Shown here: positions 44,893-52,983 of the stretch, in pieces | Numbering within the stretch: the stretch's first letter is position 1 | Layout: every line of letters begins with the position of its first letter | Assembly: GCF_010119975.1 (NCBI RefSeq) | Contig: NZ_CP048222.1 | Coordinates: 496,001-560,000, forward strand | Reading direction: 5' to 3' | Source of the DNA: Rhodocytophaga rosea | Lineage (GTDB): Bacteria > Bacteroidota > Bacteroidia > Cytophagales > 172606-1 | DNA length: 64,000 nucleotides | Made by a program: the position numbers and the translations under genes | Notes under the pieces: generated by a model | The model's database searches: none | The model's input: the letters and a program-made list of their open reading frames with translations, nothing else | What the model was told of the DNA's origin: nothing

Positions 44893-47800
44893 TTAAAAAG
44901 TAAGATTGATAGAAGCACCATAACTGCGGGTGTTCGGAGTAGTCCAGAAATCGATACCAGAGAAGTTGGTCAAACCATTGCGGGTGCCTAAATCCGGGTC
45001 AGAACCAGTATAGTTGGTAGACAGCAGGAAGTTTCTGGCCGTAAGTGTCAGGCTGGCTTTAGTTAATTTCAGCGGAGCAATTAATTTTTCTGGTAAGCTG
45101 TAAGTAAAGTTTACGTCCCGTAAGCGCAGCCAGTACAGGTTTTTCTCGATGTATAAACCCTGAATATCAAACGTGCGGCGGTACCATGCCTGCCCGATTT
45201 TTACATTAATATCATTAGCGGTTCCTTCGCCATTTTTCACGCCATCAAATACATGATCCTGGCCCCGGTTTTCGGTAGATTTGTCTACGCCATTAAATAC
45301 CATCTGCAAATGGGGTGCATTGAATATATCAAAGCCATAGCGGGTATCCAGGAAGAAGGAGAAAGCGAAGTTCTTATAGGTAAATTCATTCCGCAAACCT
45401 GCATTGAATTTAGGATTAGGATCACCGATTTGGGTAAACGAAGGATTTACAATAGGATAACCGTAGTTTGAATTCGGCGTTCCATTGGCCAGTACCGGAC
45501 TATCATCGATCAATACTTTGCCCTCTTCATTTTTCTTTACATCAATCCCATAAAATACACCATATGGCTGACCTACCATTCCTCTGGCTTCCATCCAGAT
45601 TCCTCCCAGGCTTACATTATCAATTCCTTCTGCCAGAGACAATACTTTGCTGATATTTTTAGAATACACTAAGGTCGCATCCCAGCGGAAACTTCCAGGT
45701 GTTTGAATAGGAGTGGCATTTAAGGTAATTTCTACGCCCCGGTTAGAGATTTCCCCGGCATTAATTAAACTGAACTGCGAACCGGTTGAGGAAGGAATCG
45801 CTACCGGAATAATCTGATCTTTACTCAGGTTATGGTAATACACTGCCTCAATGCCTGCCCTATTGTTAAGGAAACGCAGGTCTGTACCCAATTCCCAGGT
45901 ACTGATTCTCTCTGGTTTCAGGTTAGGGTTTCCTAAAGTATTGGAATAGCTCAAGCCTGCCTGATTGTTGAACGGATAGGTAACGCCACCCTGAATCCAT
46001 CCGGTTGTATTGGAATTGGTATAATACGTTTGTAAAGAATACGGATCAGCATCATTACCCACCTGCGCATACGTAGCCCTCACTTTTCCAGAAGACAACC
46101 ATCCGCTGCTTAAGCCCAAGGCATCGGTAAATACCCAGCTGGTATTTATCGAAGGATAAAAGAAGGAATTCTTGCCTTTAGCCAGGGTAGAAGTCCACTC
46201 ATTGCGGCCAGTTAATTCCACAAACAGCCAGTTTCTGTAATCCAGCCTAACGTCTGCATAGCCGGCTACTAATCTTCTGCGGATGGTCTGGTTGAAGGAA
46301 GTGGACGTAGAGGCATTGGATATATTAAAATTTCCAGGAACAATCAGTCCATCTCCCCTAGTATTGATCTGATTCCGGAATGAGTTATAAAAATTGTGTC
46401 CCAGTAAAACCGTCAAATTCAAATCTCCGCCTAGTTCCGGAGCAATGGTGAAAATCAGATCGGTATTGTAATCCCTGCGTGTATAATTTACATCGTTAAT
46501 TGTACCAGTAGGCACCCCGGAAGTTCCCCGGCTGAATCCGCCTTTGCGTACATCCGTATAGCTATCTATTCCATAGCGGAAGGTTGATTTGAGCCAGGGC
46601 AGTATTTCATAATTGGCTTCTGTAAAACTAATAAAGCGGTTTACTTCATCATTTTGCGGATTCATATTCAGCGACCAGTAGGGACTGTCCCAGCCCCGGC
46701 CATTGGCATAGGAACGGGAATCGCCCCAGGGTTTGGCATTCGTAGCTGGCAAGCGGTAAGCATTAGGATTGTTCCAGGGTTCATCCAGGCCGTTGGTAAT
46801 ATCAAAGTTGGGTGAGGTATTCATTAAAGCCCGAACTACGTTGGTATTAAATCCACCCATTAAAGCCCGGTTATTGGCTCCGGAGTTGATAAAGTTTATG
46901 CCTCCTGCGATTTTGAACTTATCGGTTACATTATAATCTCCATTGAAACGGAAAGTAGTCCGGAAGAAATCGGTGGTCGGAATAACGCCAGTCTGGTATA
47001 AACGGCCTACTGAAAAATAGTATCCGGCTTTTTCTGTATTGCCATACACACTTACATGGTGGCTTTGGGTTTTTCCTTTCAGATAAAAATTATCGACATT
47101 ATCATAGCGGTTTACCGGAATACCGTTAGAACGGGGATCATTTTGCCCGACAATCAGGCCGTTTTTATCAAATTGACTGGGAATATCTGAATAGGTAAGT
47201 GTATCCAGCAGCGCACCCCAGCTTTCATCCGAACCGGTTTGTCCAGGAAGAATATACTGGCCGTTTAGTCCATTAGAGAAATTGTTCTGTTGCGGTTGTA
47301 CCCGGCGGTTAATTTCATCTACTGTAAAAGAACCGGAATATGACACATTGAAGCTTTTATCGGTCAGCCTGGTGCCTCTTTTGGTTGTCAGAATAACGGC
47401 TCCGTTGGCTGCCCGGATGCCGTATAGTGCAGCGGCAGCCGGTCCTTTCAGTACAGTAACTGATTCAATATCATCACTGTTGATATCTACGGCCCGGTTA
47501 GAAGGCGTAGCCAGAGAATTCACGTTGGTAATATTTCCCAGAATATCCTGAATGGAGTTATCTACCGGAATGCCATCTACAATGAATAAAGGCGAATTAT
47601 TGCCCAGCAACGAAGAATTTCCCCGGATACGGATAGAGGCTGACCCGCCGGGAGAACCACCACTGTTCCCAATCTGTACACCGGCAACTTTACCGCTCAG
47701 CGCTTGTACTACATTAGGTTCCCGGGCATTTACAATATCCTTGCCTTTTACTTCCGCTACGCTATACCCCAGGGCTTTGGTTTTACTTTCAATACCTACC

Positions 47801-48117
47801 GCTGTTACTACTACCTCTTCCAGCAACTGGTCATCGGACAGGAGTGAAATATCAATCGCAGAACGGTTATTAATGGTAACTTCCTGTGTTTTAAAGCCCA
47901 CAAAACTGAATATAAGTATATTGTTTCCTGGAACTGTTTTTATAGCGTAGTTTCCTTCTGCATCGGTTACAGTGCCACTGGTGGTATTTTTAAAGAATAC
48001 GTTTACGCCCGGCAGCAACTCGCCTTTGGCATCTTTCACCTTGCCTGTAATGGTGCCATCCTGCGCATATATGCCAATGCCGGACAATAGAAAGACGATG
48101 AGTAATATATTTTTCAT
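44893..48117 (-). CDS. SusC/RagA-family TonB-dependent outer-membrane transporter
   Basis: 1074 residues. Signal peptide 1-18 (ending IYAQ), then a carboxypeptidase-regulatory-like domain (GTITGKVKDAKGELLPGVNV) to about 95, the TonB-box region EEVVVTAVG, and the plug with the SusC signature RIRGNSSLLGNNSPLFIVDG. The beta-barrel follows to the end, YGASINLTF. It imports oligomers with its SusD partner, energised by TonB/ExbBD. I see no cysteine in the whole protein. No ECF sigma/anti-sigma pair or hybrid two-component sensor is nearby. Instead, a poly-Cys leader ORF lies 190 bases upstream. Confidence 0.96.
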   Translation of the reverse strand: MKNILLIVFLLSGIGIYAQDGTITGKVKDAKGELLPGVNVFFKNTTSGTVTDAEGNYAIKTVPGNNILIFSFVGFKTQEVTINNRSAIDISLLSDDQLLEEVVVTAVGIESKTKALGYSVAEVKGKDIVNAREPNVVQALSGKVAGVQIGNSGGSPGGSASIRIRGNSSLLGNNSPLFIVDGIPVDNSIQDILGNITNVNSLATPSNRAVDINSDDIESVTVLKGPAAAALYGIRAANGAVILTTKRGTRLTDKSFNVSYSGSFTVDEINRRVQPQQNNFSNGLNGQYILPGQTGSDESWGALLDTLTYSDIPSQFDKNGLIVGQNDPRSNGIPVNRYDNVDNFYLKGKTQSHHVSVYGNTEKAGYYFSVGRLYQTGVIPTTDFFRTTFRFNGDYNVTDKFKIAGGINFINSGANNRALMGGFNTNVVRALMNTSPNFDITNGLDEPWNNPNAYRLPATNAKPWGDSRSYANGRGWDSPYWSLNMNPQNDEVNRFISFTEANYEILPWLKSTFRYGIDSYTDVRKGGFSRGTSGVPTGTINDVNYTRRDYNTDLIFTIAPELGGDLNLTVLLGHNFYNSFRNQINTRGDGLIVPGNFNISNASTSTSFNQTIRRRLVAGYADVRLDYRNWLFVELTGRNEWTSTLAKGKNSFFYPSINTSWVFTDALGLSSGWLSSGKVRATYAQVGNDADPYSLQTYYTNSNTTGWIQGGVTYPFNNQAGLSYSNTLGNPNLKPERISTWELGTDLRFLNNRAGIEAVYYHNLSKDQIIPVAIPSSTGSQFSLINAGEISNRGVEITLNATPIQTPGSFRWDATLVYSKNISKVLSLAEGIDNVSLGGIWMEARGMVGQPYGVFYGIDVKKNEEGKVLIDDSPVLANGTPNSNYGYPIVNPSFTQIGDPNPKFNAGLRNEFTYKNFAFSFFLDTRYGFDIFNAPHLQMVFNGVDKSTENRGQDHVFDGVKNGEGTANDINVKIGQAWYRRTFDIQGLYIEKNLYWLRLRDVNFTYSLPEKLIAPLKLTKASLTLTARNFLLSTNYTGSDPDLGTRNGLTNFSGIDFWTTPNTRSYGASINLTF

Positions 48118-48163
48118 GATCGCTTATGCAAACTTTTGATTTGTGTATGATTAATTATTAGAC

Positions 48164-48202
48164 AAAAAAGAGTCAGGCTACTCATACATAGATGTATGTA
48201 GC
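48164..48202 (-). promoter_or_regulatory. Hairpin and U-run between leader ORF and SusC, possible attenuator
   Basis: On the minus strand GCTACATACAT (from 48202) pairs with ATGTATGAGTAGC (to 48177) with a two-base bulge. CTGACTC and six T (48169-48164) follow. A short GAGT/ACTC stem directly abuts the T-run and would compete with the larger hairpin. It lies about 105 bases after the leader stop codon and 46 bases before SusC. It is not a textbook terminator, since 7 bases separate stem and T-run. Confidence 0.35.
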
Positions 48203-48307
48203 TACAACTGCCTATTCACCCACCTTGCCAGGATCGGAAAATAGAGTATAGTAAAATAAAGTTGTGATTAGTTTAAGACTGAATAGCTTCGAGCCTTAAC
48301 AAGGAAA

Positions 48308-48409
48308 TTAACAACAACAGCAACAACAAGGCTGGTCAGAGTAGAGAACCGGAACCAGGGAAGTTCGGGAAATAGTTTTGTGATGTTGTCTTTGTACAGT
48401 GATTCGCAT
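48308..48409 (-). CDS. Cysteine-rich leader peptide (six terminal Cys codons)
   Basis: A 34-codon ORF below usual gene-calling limits. It starts at ATG 48409 (MRITVQRQHHK...), continues with TISRTSLVPVLYSDQP and ends in six consecutive cysteine codons (TGT TGT TGC TGT TGT TGT, 48328-48311) followed directly by TAA. A run of one amino acid at the end of a tiny ORF ahead of a biosynthetic or uptake operon is the classic form of an attenuation leader peptide. Here ribosomes would stall when Cys-tRNA is short. It lies 190 bases before SusC of a sulfatase locus and about 130 bases after a predicted transcription start. The ORF is certain; expression and regulatory role are inferred. Confidence 0.75.
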   Translation of the reverse strand: MRITVQRQHHKTISRTSLVPVLYSDQPCCCCCC

Positions 48410-48545
48410 GGGTAAAAGGTTTAAGTCAGGTTTACTAAAGGTGCTTCTGCAATTGCAGCAGACACTAAAACTTGGTTTCGTATTTATTATGGATAAAGCT
48501 GTTTGTTACAGCAGCCTGTCCTACCTTATACTTTCAATTATATTG

Positions 48546-48576
48546 CAAAATTATAAGCACTTTTTATTTATCCAAA
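48546..48576 (-). promoter_or_regulatory. Bacteroidota-type promoter for leader-susCD-sulfatase operon
   Basis: On the minus strand TTTG (48576-48573) and TAATTTTG (48553-48546) match the -33/-7 consensus TTTG ... TAnnTTTG with the favoured 19-base spacer. Transcription would begin near 48540, giving an untranslated stretch of about 130 bases before the leader ATG. That stretch holds a small palindrome (GCAATTGC core, about 48451-48469). Confidence 0.6.
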
Positions 48577-48773
48577 CAAAAGTCTATAATATTTATAGAC
48601 TTAATGAACATTATGTGAAAAAATCTTTATTTTGGCTAAAGCAAAGGAATATTTATTCCCGTAGATTCAGTAGATTGAGCCACACAAATCAAGTCTTCTC
48701 ATGATGAAGAGCAGCTAAAGAATTTTATTTGGCATTATTTATGCGATTATTAAGCAAATTCTGCAAACACATG

Positions 48774-49196
48774 ATGCGTACCTTTAAAATGAAAGATTTT
48801 TTACTTTTACTTTTAACAATTAGTTTATTCACATTTACCGGACATACTTTGCAGGCTCAGAGTGATGTTACCAATGGAGCTAAAGCTGCCTTAAAAAGCG
48901 GAAACTCCCGGGAACTTGCCAAGTATTTCAACAGCAGCATTGAACTTATTGTGGAAGCCGAAAATGTGGACATGGATAAAGTGAGTAATGCCCAGGCTGA
49001 ACTGATTCTGAAAACCTTCTTCCAGAAGTATCCGGCTAAAGATTTTACCTATGGACACCAGGGTTCATCCCCGGAAGGCTTGCAGTACAGTACTGGCACT
49101 TACCAGTCAGCAAATGGCTCCTTTCTGGTGTATATGGTGGTGAAACAATTTGGCGGCAAATATTTAATTGACCGCATTGATTTCCGCAATCAGTAA
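48774..49196 (+). CDS. DUF4783-family exported protein
   Basis: 140 residues from the ATG at 48774; the frame continues upstream to a TTG at 48729, and an ATG at 48789 is also possible. Signal peptide to about LQAQ. The mature domain (NGAKAALKSGNSRELAKYFN, VSNAQAELILKTFFQKYPAKDF, YLIDRIDFRNQ) is the DUF4783 fold, related to NTF2-like proteins. Function unknown. In Bacteroidota it commonly precedes nadC, as it does here. Confidence 0.88.
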   Translation: MRTFKMKDFLLLLLTISLFTFTGHTLQAQSDVTNGAKAALKSGNSRELAKYFNSSIELIVEAENVDMDKVSNAQAELILKTFFQKYPAKDFTYGHQGSSPEGLQYSTGTYQSANGSFLVYMVVKQFGGKYLIDRIDFRNQ

Positions 49197-49220
49197 ATTA
49201 TTTAAAAACAATATGTATAC

Positions 49221-49249
49221 AGGCTATGAAAGATTTCATAGCCTTTTTT
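49221..49249 (+). terminator. Intrinsic terminator after DUF4783 gene
   Basis: AGGCTATGAAA (49221-49231) pairs with TTTCATAGCCT (49234-49244) and is followed by a run of T to 49249. Confidence 0.85.
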
Positions 49250-49264
49250 ATTTTGCAGCGTTTT

Positions 49265-49419
49265 AATAAGTCTGGAACCTGGATCACACAGATTTATGGA
49301 TTTTCACGATTAACTTCTCGCATCTATGATTTTGTGGATTTAAATATGAAAAGACAAAAGGATAAAAGAAAATCCTGTTAATCTTGTAAATCCGTGTAAT
49401 CCAGGTTCCAGACTTAATG
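49265..49419. repeat. Long imperfect inverted repeat before nadC
   Basis: The arm at 49265-49314 (TAAGTCTGGAACCTGGAT..., then ACA-GATTTA, then GATTAAC) is the near-inverse of the arm at 49377-49419 (GTTAATCTTGTAAATCCGTG, then TAATCCAGGTTCCAGACTTA). The two enclose about 62 bases. The sequence type, with ACGGATTT/AAATCCGTG modules, is a dispersed intergenic repeat frequently seen in Bacteroidota. No ORF inside. Confidence 0.7.
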
Positions 49420-49438
49420 ACCCATGACAACCTAAACC

Positions 49439-50302
49439 ATGACTTACAAGCTAGCCTATCTCTCGTCCGAAAAAATTCATCAATTCATTGCACAGTCGCT
49501 CCAGGAAGATGTAGGCGATGGCGATCATTCCTCATTGGCAGCTGTTCCGGCAGAGGCAGAAAACCGGGCTAAACTTATTATTAAAGATCAGGGAATACTG
49601 GCAGGTATAGAACTGGCCACACTTATTTTCGCCCAGGTAGATTCTTCTCTTATGGTAGACATATTGCTTCAAGATAGCTCACCGGTAAAATTTGGGGATA
49701 TTGGATTAACCGTATCAGGCAAGGCACGTTCCATTCTACAGGCAGAACGGCTGGTGCTTAACTGTATGCAGCGCATGAGCGGAATCGCTACCTATACACA
49801 TCAACTGACTGAAGCCATAAAGGGTACAAAAGCCAGGCTGCTGGATACCCGTAAAACCACTCCCCTCTTCCGGATGCTGGAAAAATGGGCGGTTGTGATC
49901 GGCGGCGGACTGAACCACCGTTTTGGCCTGTTCGACATGATCATTCTCAAAGACAACCATGTGGATTATGCCGGCGGCATCCGTCAGGCTATAGAATCTA
50001 CCAATGCCTACCTCAGTCAACACAACAAAGACCTGAAAATAGTGATTGAAACCCGTAACCTGGCAGAAGTGGAACAAGTACTGGAGACTGGAAATGTGTT
50101 CCGCATCATGCTGGATAATATGTCGCCTGCCCTGATGAAAGAAGCCATTCAGCTCATTAACGGACGTTATCCTACAGAAGCCTCTGGTGGCATTACCCTG
50201 GAAACCATTAAGGCGGTAGCCGAAAGCGGCGTAGATTTTATTTCGGTAGGTGCGCTAACACATTCCATCAGAAGTCTGGATATTAGCCTGAAAGCATATT
50301 AA
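49439..50302 (+). CDS. nadC: Nicotinate-nucleotide pyrophosphorylase (carboxylating)
   Basis: 287 residues. NadC converts quinolinate and PRPP to nicotinate mononucleotide in NAD synthesis. Family blocks: LQEDVGDGDHSS, LNCMQRMSGIATYT, RLLDTRKTTPLFRMLEKWAV, GGGLNHRFGLFDMIILKDNH, IVIETRNLAEVEQVL, IMLDNMSP, EASGGITLETI and the C-terminal DFISVGALTHS. The active-site Arg, Lys and His residues appear intact. No nadA or nadB in the window. Confidence 0.97.
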   Translation: MTYKLAYLSSEKIHQFIAQSLQEDVGDGDHSSLAAVPAEAENRAKLIIKDQGILAGIELATLIFAQVDSSLMVDILLQDSSPVKFGDIGLTVSGKARSILQAERLVLNCMQRMSGIATYTHQLTEAIKGTKARLLDTRKTTPLFRMLEKWAVVIGGGLNHRFGLFDMIILKDNHVDYAGGIRQAIESTNAYLSQHNKDLKIVIETRNLAEVEQVLETGNVFRIMLDNMSPALMKEAIQLINGRYPTEASGGITLETIKAVAESGVDFISVGALTHSIRSLDISLKAY

Positions 50303-50381
50303 CATTAAAATCATTACTCTTGAGTCAGAAACATTGGGCAGTCGTAGAATTTTTGTATTTTAAGATACAAACAGCTTTTCC

Positions 50382-50903
50382 TTGCAGCACATACGCAGAT
50401 ACAAAATCTTTTTCATTATTCTATGTATCATTCTGACTGGCTACCTGATTCCTCAACGGGTGGCTATACCGGTAAAAGGTGCTTCTCCCAGAGACTGGCA
50501 TCCAAAATCGTTCTGGTATTATCCCTGGGGAAAATCCATCACCCATAAAGGTGTAGATATTTTTGCCAAGGAAGGAACTTCAGTGATATCGGCAACACCT
50601 GGACTAGTAGTATATACCGGAGACATGGGCCGGGGAGGAAAAGTAGTATTGGTGCTTTCTTCCAAGTGGCGTATTCATTATTATGCTCACCTGAAAGAAT
50701 TTAAAACTTCTCCCTTACACTTTGTGAATACCGGTGAATCTGTTGGAACCGTAGGTACTACCGGAAATGCGGAAGGCAAAGAACCTCACCTGCATTATTC
50801 TATTTTTTCCATCATTCCTTTACCCTGGCGGATAGATAGTTCCATACAAGGCTGGTTGAAAATGTTCTTTCTCAATCCGATTGAGCTGATGAAGGAAAAG
50901 TAA
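50382..50903 (+). CDS. M23-family (LytM-like) peptidase
   Basis: 173 residues. The start is a TTG at 50382, as no in-frame ATG precedes the conserved domain. An N-terminal transmembrane or signal segment (7-23) is followed by a LytM domain: SITHKGVDIFAKEGT holds the zinc ligands His and Asp (HxxxD), and EPHLHYSIF the HxH motif. It is probably an envelope endopeptidase acting on peptidoglycan cross-bridges. Confidence 0.9.
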   Translation: MQHIRRYKIFFIILCIILTGYLIPQRVAIPVKGASPRDWHPKSFWYYPWGKSITHKGVDIFAKEGTSVISATPGLVVYTGDMGRGGKVVLVLSSKWRIHYYAHLKEFKTSPLHFVNTGESVGTVGTTGNAEGKEPHLHYSIFSIIPLPWRIDSSIQGWLKMFFLNPIELMKEK

Positions 50904-51018
50904 AATGAAATAATTAATTGACTCTAACTTCTATAACACAAATTCTTAAACCTTCATTACCAAAGACAACGGAGTAATTCATACCTTTGCGCCTGCGAAA
51001 AACTTATTGCACCTATCA

Positions 51019-51510
51019 ATGATCGTTAAAACACGTAAATACAAACTCGAAAACAGTACCTATATCAAGCTGGCCATGAAGCACCTGCTGCGAACCCAAT
51101 GGTACTGGGCAGCAGTACCTCTGGGAATTATCATTCTCAATGTCATTCTCAACCTTACTGGTGTATATCCCAACATCTGGATCTATTTTATGGCACCGCT
51201 GGCAATCGTCCTGTATCTGCTGTTCTGGGCTATTCAGTTTACCGGAGTTACCCAGCTGGAGCAGAATAAAGTATTATTTCAGAAATTACTCTATGAAATA
51301 GATGGCCGCCAGATTCTGATCAAACTCAATAGTAAAGAAGGCATGCAGATGAAGTGGGAAATGATAAAAAAAGCCTATAAAGAAAAAGACCATTTTCTGC
51401 TGGTTGTCTCCAAAGCACAATTTATTCACCTCCCCTACTCTATTTTCAATTCCGAAAACGACATTAAATTCACCGAATCGCTGCTGCGTCGGAAAAACCT
51501 GATTGCCTGA
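51019..51510 (+). CDS. YcxB-like membrane protein
   Basis: 163 residues from the ATG at 51019. Two transmembrane helices (about 30-50 and 55-75) precede a C-terminal PH-like domain: FQKLLYEIDGRQILIKLNSK, MKWEMIKKAYKEKDHFLLVV, QFIHLPYSIF. This layout matches the YcxB family. Function unknown. Confidence 0.7.
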   Translation: MIVKTRKYKLENSTYIKLAMKHLLRTQWYWAAVPLGIIILNVILNLTGVYPNIWIYFMAPLAIVLYLLFWAIQFTGVTQLEQNKVLFQKLLYEIDGRQILIKLNSKEGMQMKWEMIKKAYKEKDHFLLVVSKAQFIHLPYSIFNSENDIKFTESLLRRKNLIA

Positions 51511-51529
51511 GTGAGGCTCACAAATTTTT

Positions 51530-51561
51530 AGCCCGGCTGGTATACAGTTCCGGGCTTTTTT
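51530..51561 (+). terminator. Intrinsic terminator after YcxB-like gene
   Basis: AGCCCGG (51530-51536) pairs with CCGGGCT (51550-51556), with an inner CTG/CAG pair, and a run of T follows. Confidence 0.8.
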
Positions 51562-51639
51562 GTGTATAGATCGGATGGATTTCTCCAAATTTTTAACTAA
51601 AATTCTTCCTGGCAGTTAATAGCCCTATACTCCTTATAC

Positions 51640-52752
51640 ATGAAAGATGTAATTATTGTTGGCGGCGGACTGGCTGGACTGGTGAATGCAATTGTGCTTG
51701 CCAGAGCCGGATTGCAAGTTGTGTTGATCGAGAAAAAACAATATCCTTTCCATAAAGTATGCGGCGAATATATATCTAATGAAGTATTGCCCTTTTTCCA
51801 TTCACTGGGTATTTTTCCTGAACAACTAGGTGCATCTGCCATCAACCGTTTGCAGGTAAGTTCGCCTTCGGGCAACAATGTACTGAACATGCCTTTAGAC
51901 CTGGGAGGATTTGGCATCAGCCGCTATACACTGGATCATCATTTATATCAGATAGCTGTAAAAGCCGGGGTTACTTTCATACTCGGTAAAACAGCAGATA
52001 ACATTGATTTCAAAACCCATTTCCAGGTACAGTTGTCAGATGGTACCCAGCTGGAAAGCAATCTGGTGATCGGCGCCTTTGGCAAACGGTCCAAACTGGA
52101 TAAGCAACTAAACCGGGATTTTATTAATAAACGCTCGCCCTATGTAGGCGTCAAATACCACATCCAGACTGTTTTTCCCAGAGACCTGATCGCCCTGCAT
52201 AATTTTCAGGATGGCTATTGCGGCGTATGTGCCATTGAAGAAGGAAAATACAACCTGTGCTACCTCACGTCCAGGGATAATATAAAACGGTATGGTTCTA
52301 TTGAAGAAATGGAAAAGGAAACACTCTACAAAAATCCATTTATGCAAGCTATCCGGCAAAATGCCCGATTCCTGTATGAGAAACCAGAGGTGATCAATGA
52401 AATTTCTTTTTCACCAAAAAAAGCCGTAGAAAATCATATTCTTATGTCCGGGGATACTGCTGGCTTGATTACACCGCTATGCGGAAATGGAATGGCTATG
52501 GCGATTCATTCTGCCAAAATTTTATCGGGGCTTATTATTCTGTATTTTAAAGAGCAATGGACCAAGGAAAAACTTGAAATGCTGTACCAGCAGCAATGGA
52601 AACAGACGTTTGCCACCCGTTTATGGGTAGGCCGCCAAACACAACGCTTATTTGGCAGTGAATGGCTTTCCAGTATGGCTGTAAGAATACTGAAAACTGT
52701 AAAACCAGCCGCCAGACTTCTGGTAAAGCATACGCATGGAGAAGTGTTCTGA
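51640..52752 (+). CDS. FAD-dependent oxidoreductase of the geranylgeranyl reductase group
   Basis: 370 residues. The dinucleotide motif is IIVGGGLAGLVNAIVLA, with the acidic end of strand 2 in VVLIEKKQYPFHKVCGEYISNE, a GGR-type signature. The second FAD motif is HILMSGDTAGLITPLCGNGMA. In Bacteroidota such enzymes often accompany isoprenoid, quinone or aryl-polyene genes; here no such partner is adjacent, although a UbiA gene is 3.2 kb away. Substrate unknown. Confidence 0.88.
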   Translation: MKDVIIVGGGLAGLVNAIVLARAGLQVVLIEKKQYPFHKVCGEYISNEVLPFFHSLGIFPEQLGASAINRLQVSSPSGNNVLNMPLDLGGFGISRYTLDHHLYQIAVKAGVTFILGKTADNIDFKTHFQVQLSDGTQLESNLVIGAFGKRSKLDKQLNRDFINKRSPYVGVKYHIQTVFPRDLIALHNFQDGYCGVCAIEEGKYNLCYLTSRDNIKRYGSIEEMEKETLYKNPFMQAIRQNARFLYEKPEVINEISFSPKKAVENHILMSGDTAGLITPLCGNGMAMAIHSAKILSGLIILYFKEQWTKEKLEMLYQQQWKQTFATRLWVGRQTQRLFGSEWLSSMAVRILKTVKPAARLLVKHTHGEVF

Positions 52753-52858
52753 TACCTGTAATTCTTCAGATAAAACATCAGAAGAATATTAAACTTCCGT
52801 TATCAGGTTCATTACCTAAAGTATAAGAAATGAAAAAAACTATATCCATTCATATCAA

Positions 52859-52885
52859 AAGTGGTGGAAGTTATTTCCACCACTT
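52859..52885. terminator. Palindromic terminator between convergent genes
   Basis: AAGTGGTGGAA (52859-52869) pairs perfectly with TTCCACCACTT (52875-52885) around a 5-base loop. On the minus strand it is followed by T-rich sequence, so it best serves the minus-strand lipoprotein gene. Confidence 0.65.
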
Positions 52886-52983
52886 CTGAAGAGTCACCTG
52901 TTTATCACTTATACTAATTCAGCATCAGCCATACACCTGTTTACATACTACTGATTATTCTTACTCATAAACATAAAATTCGA

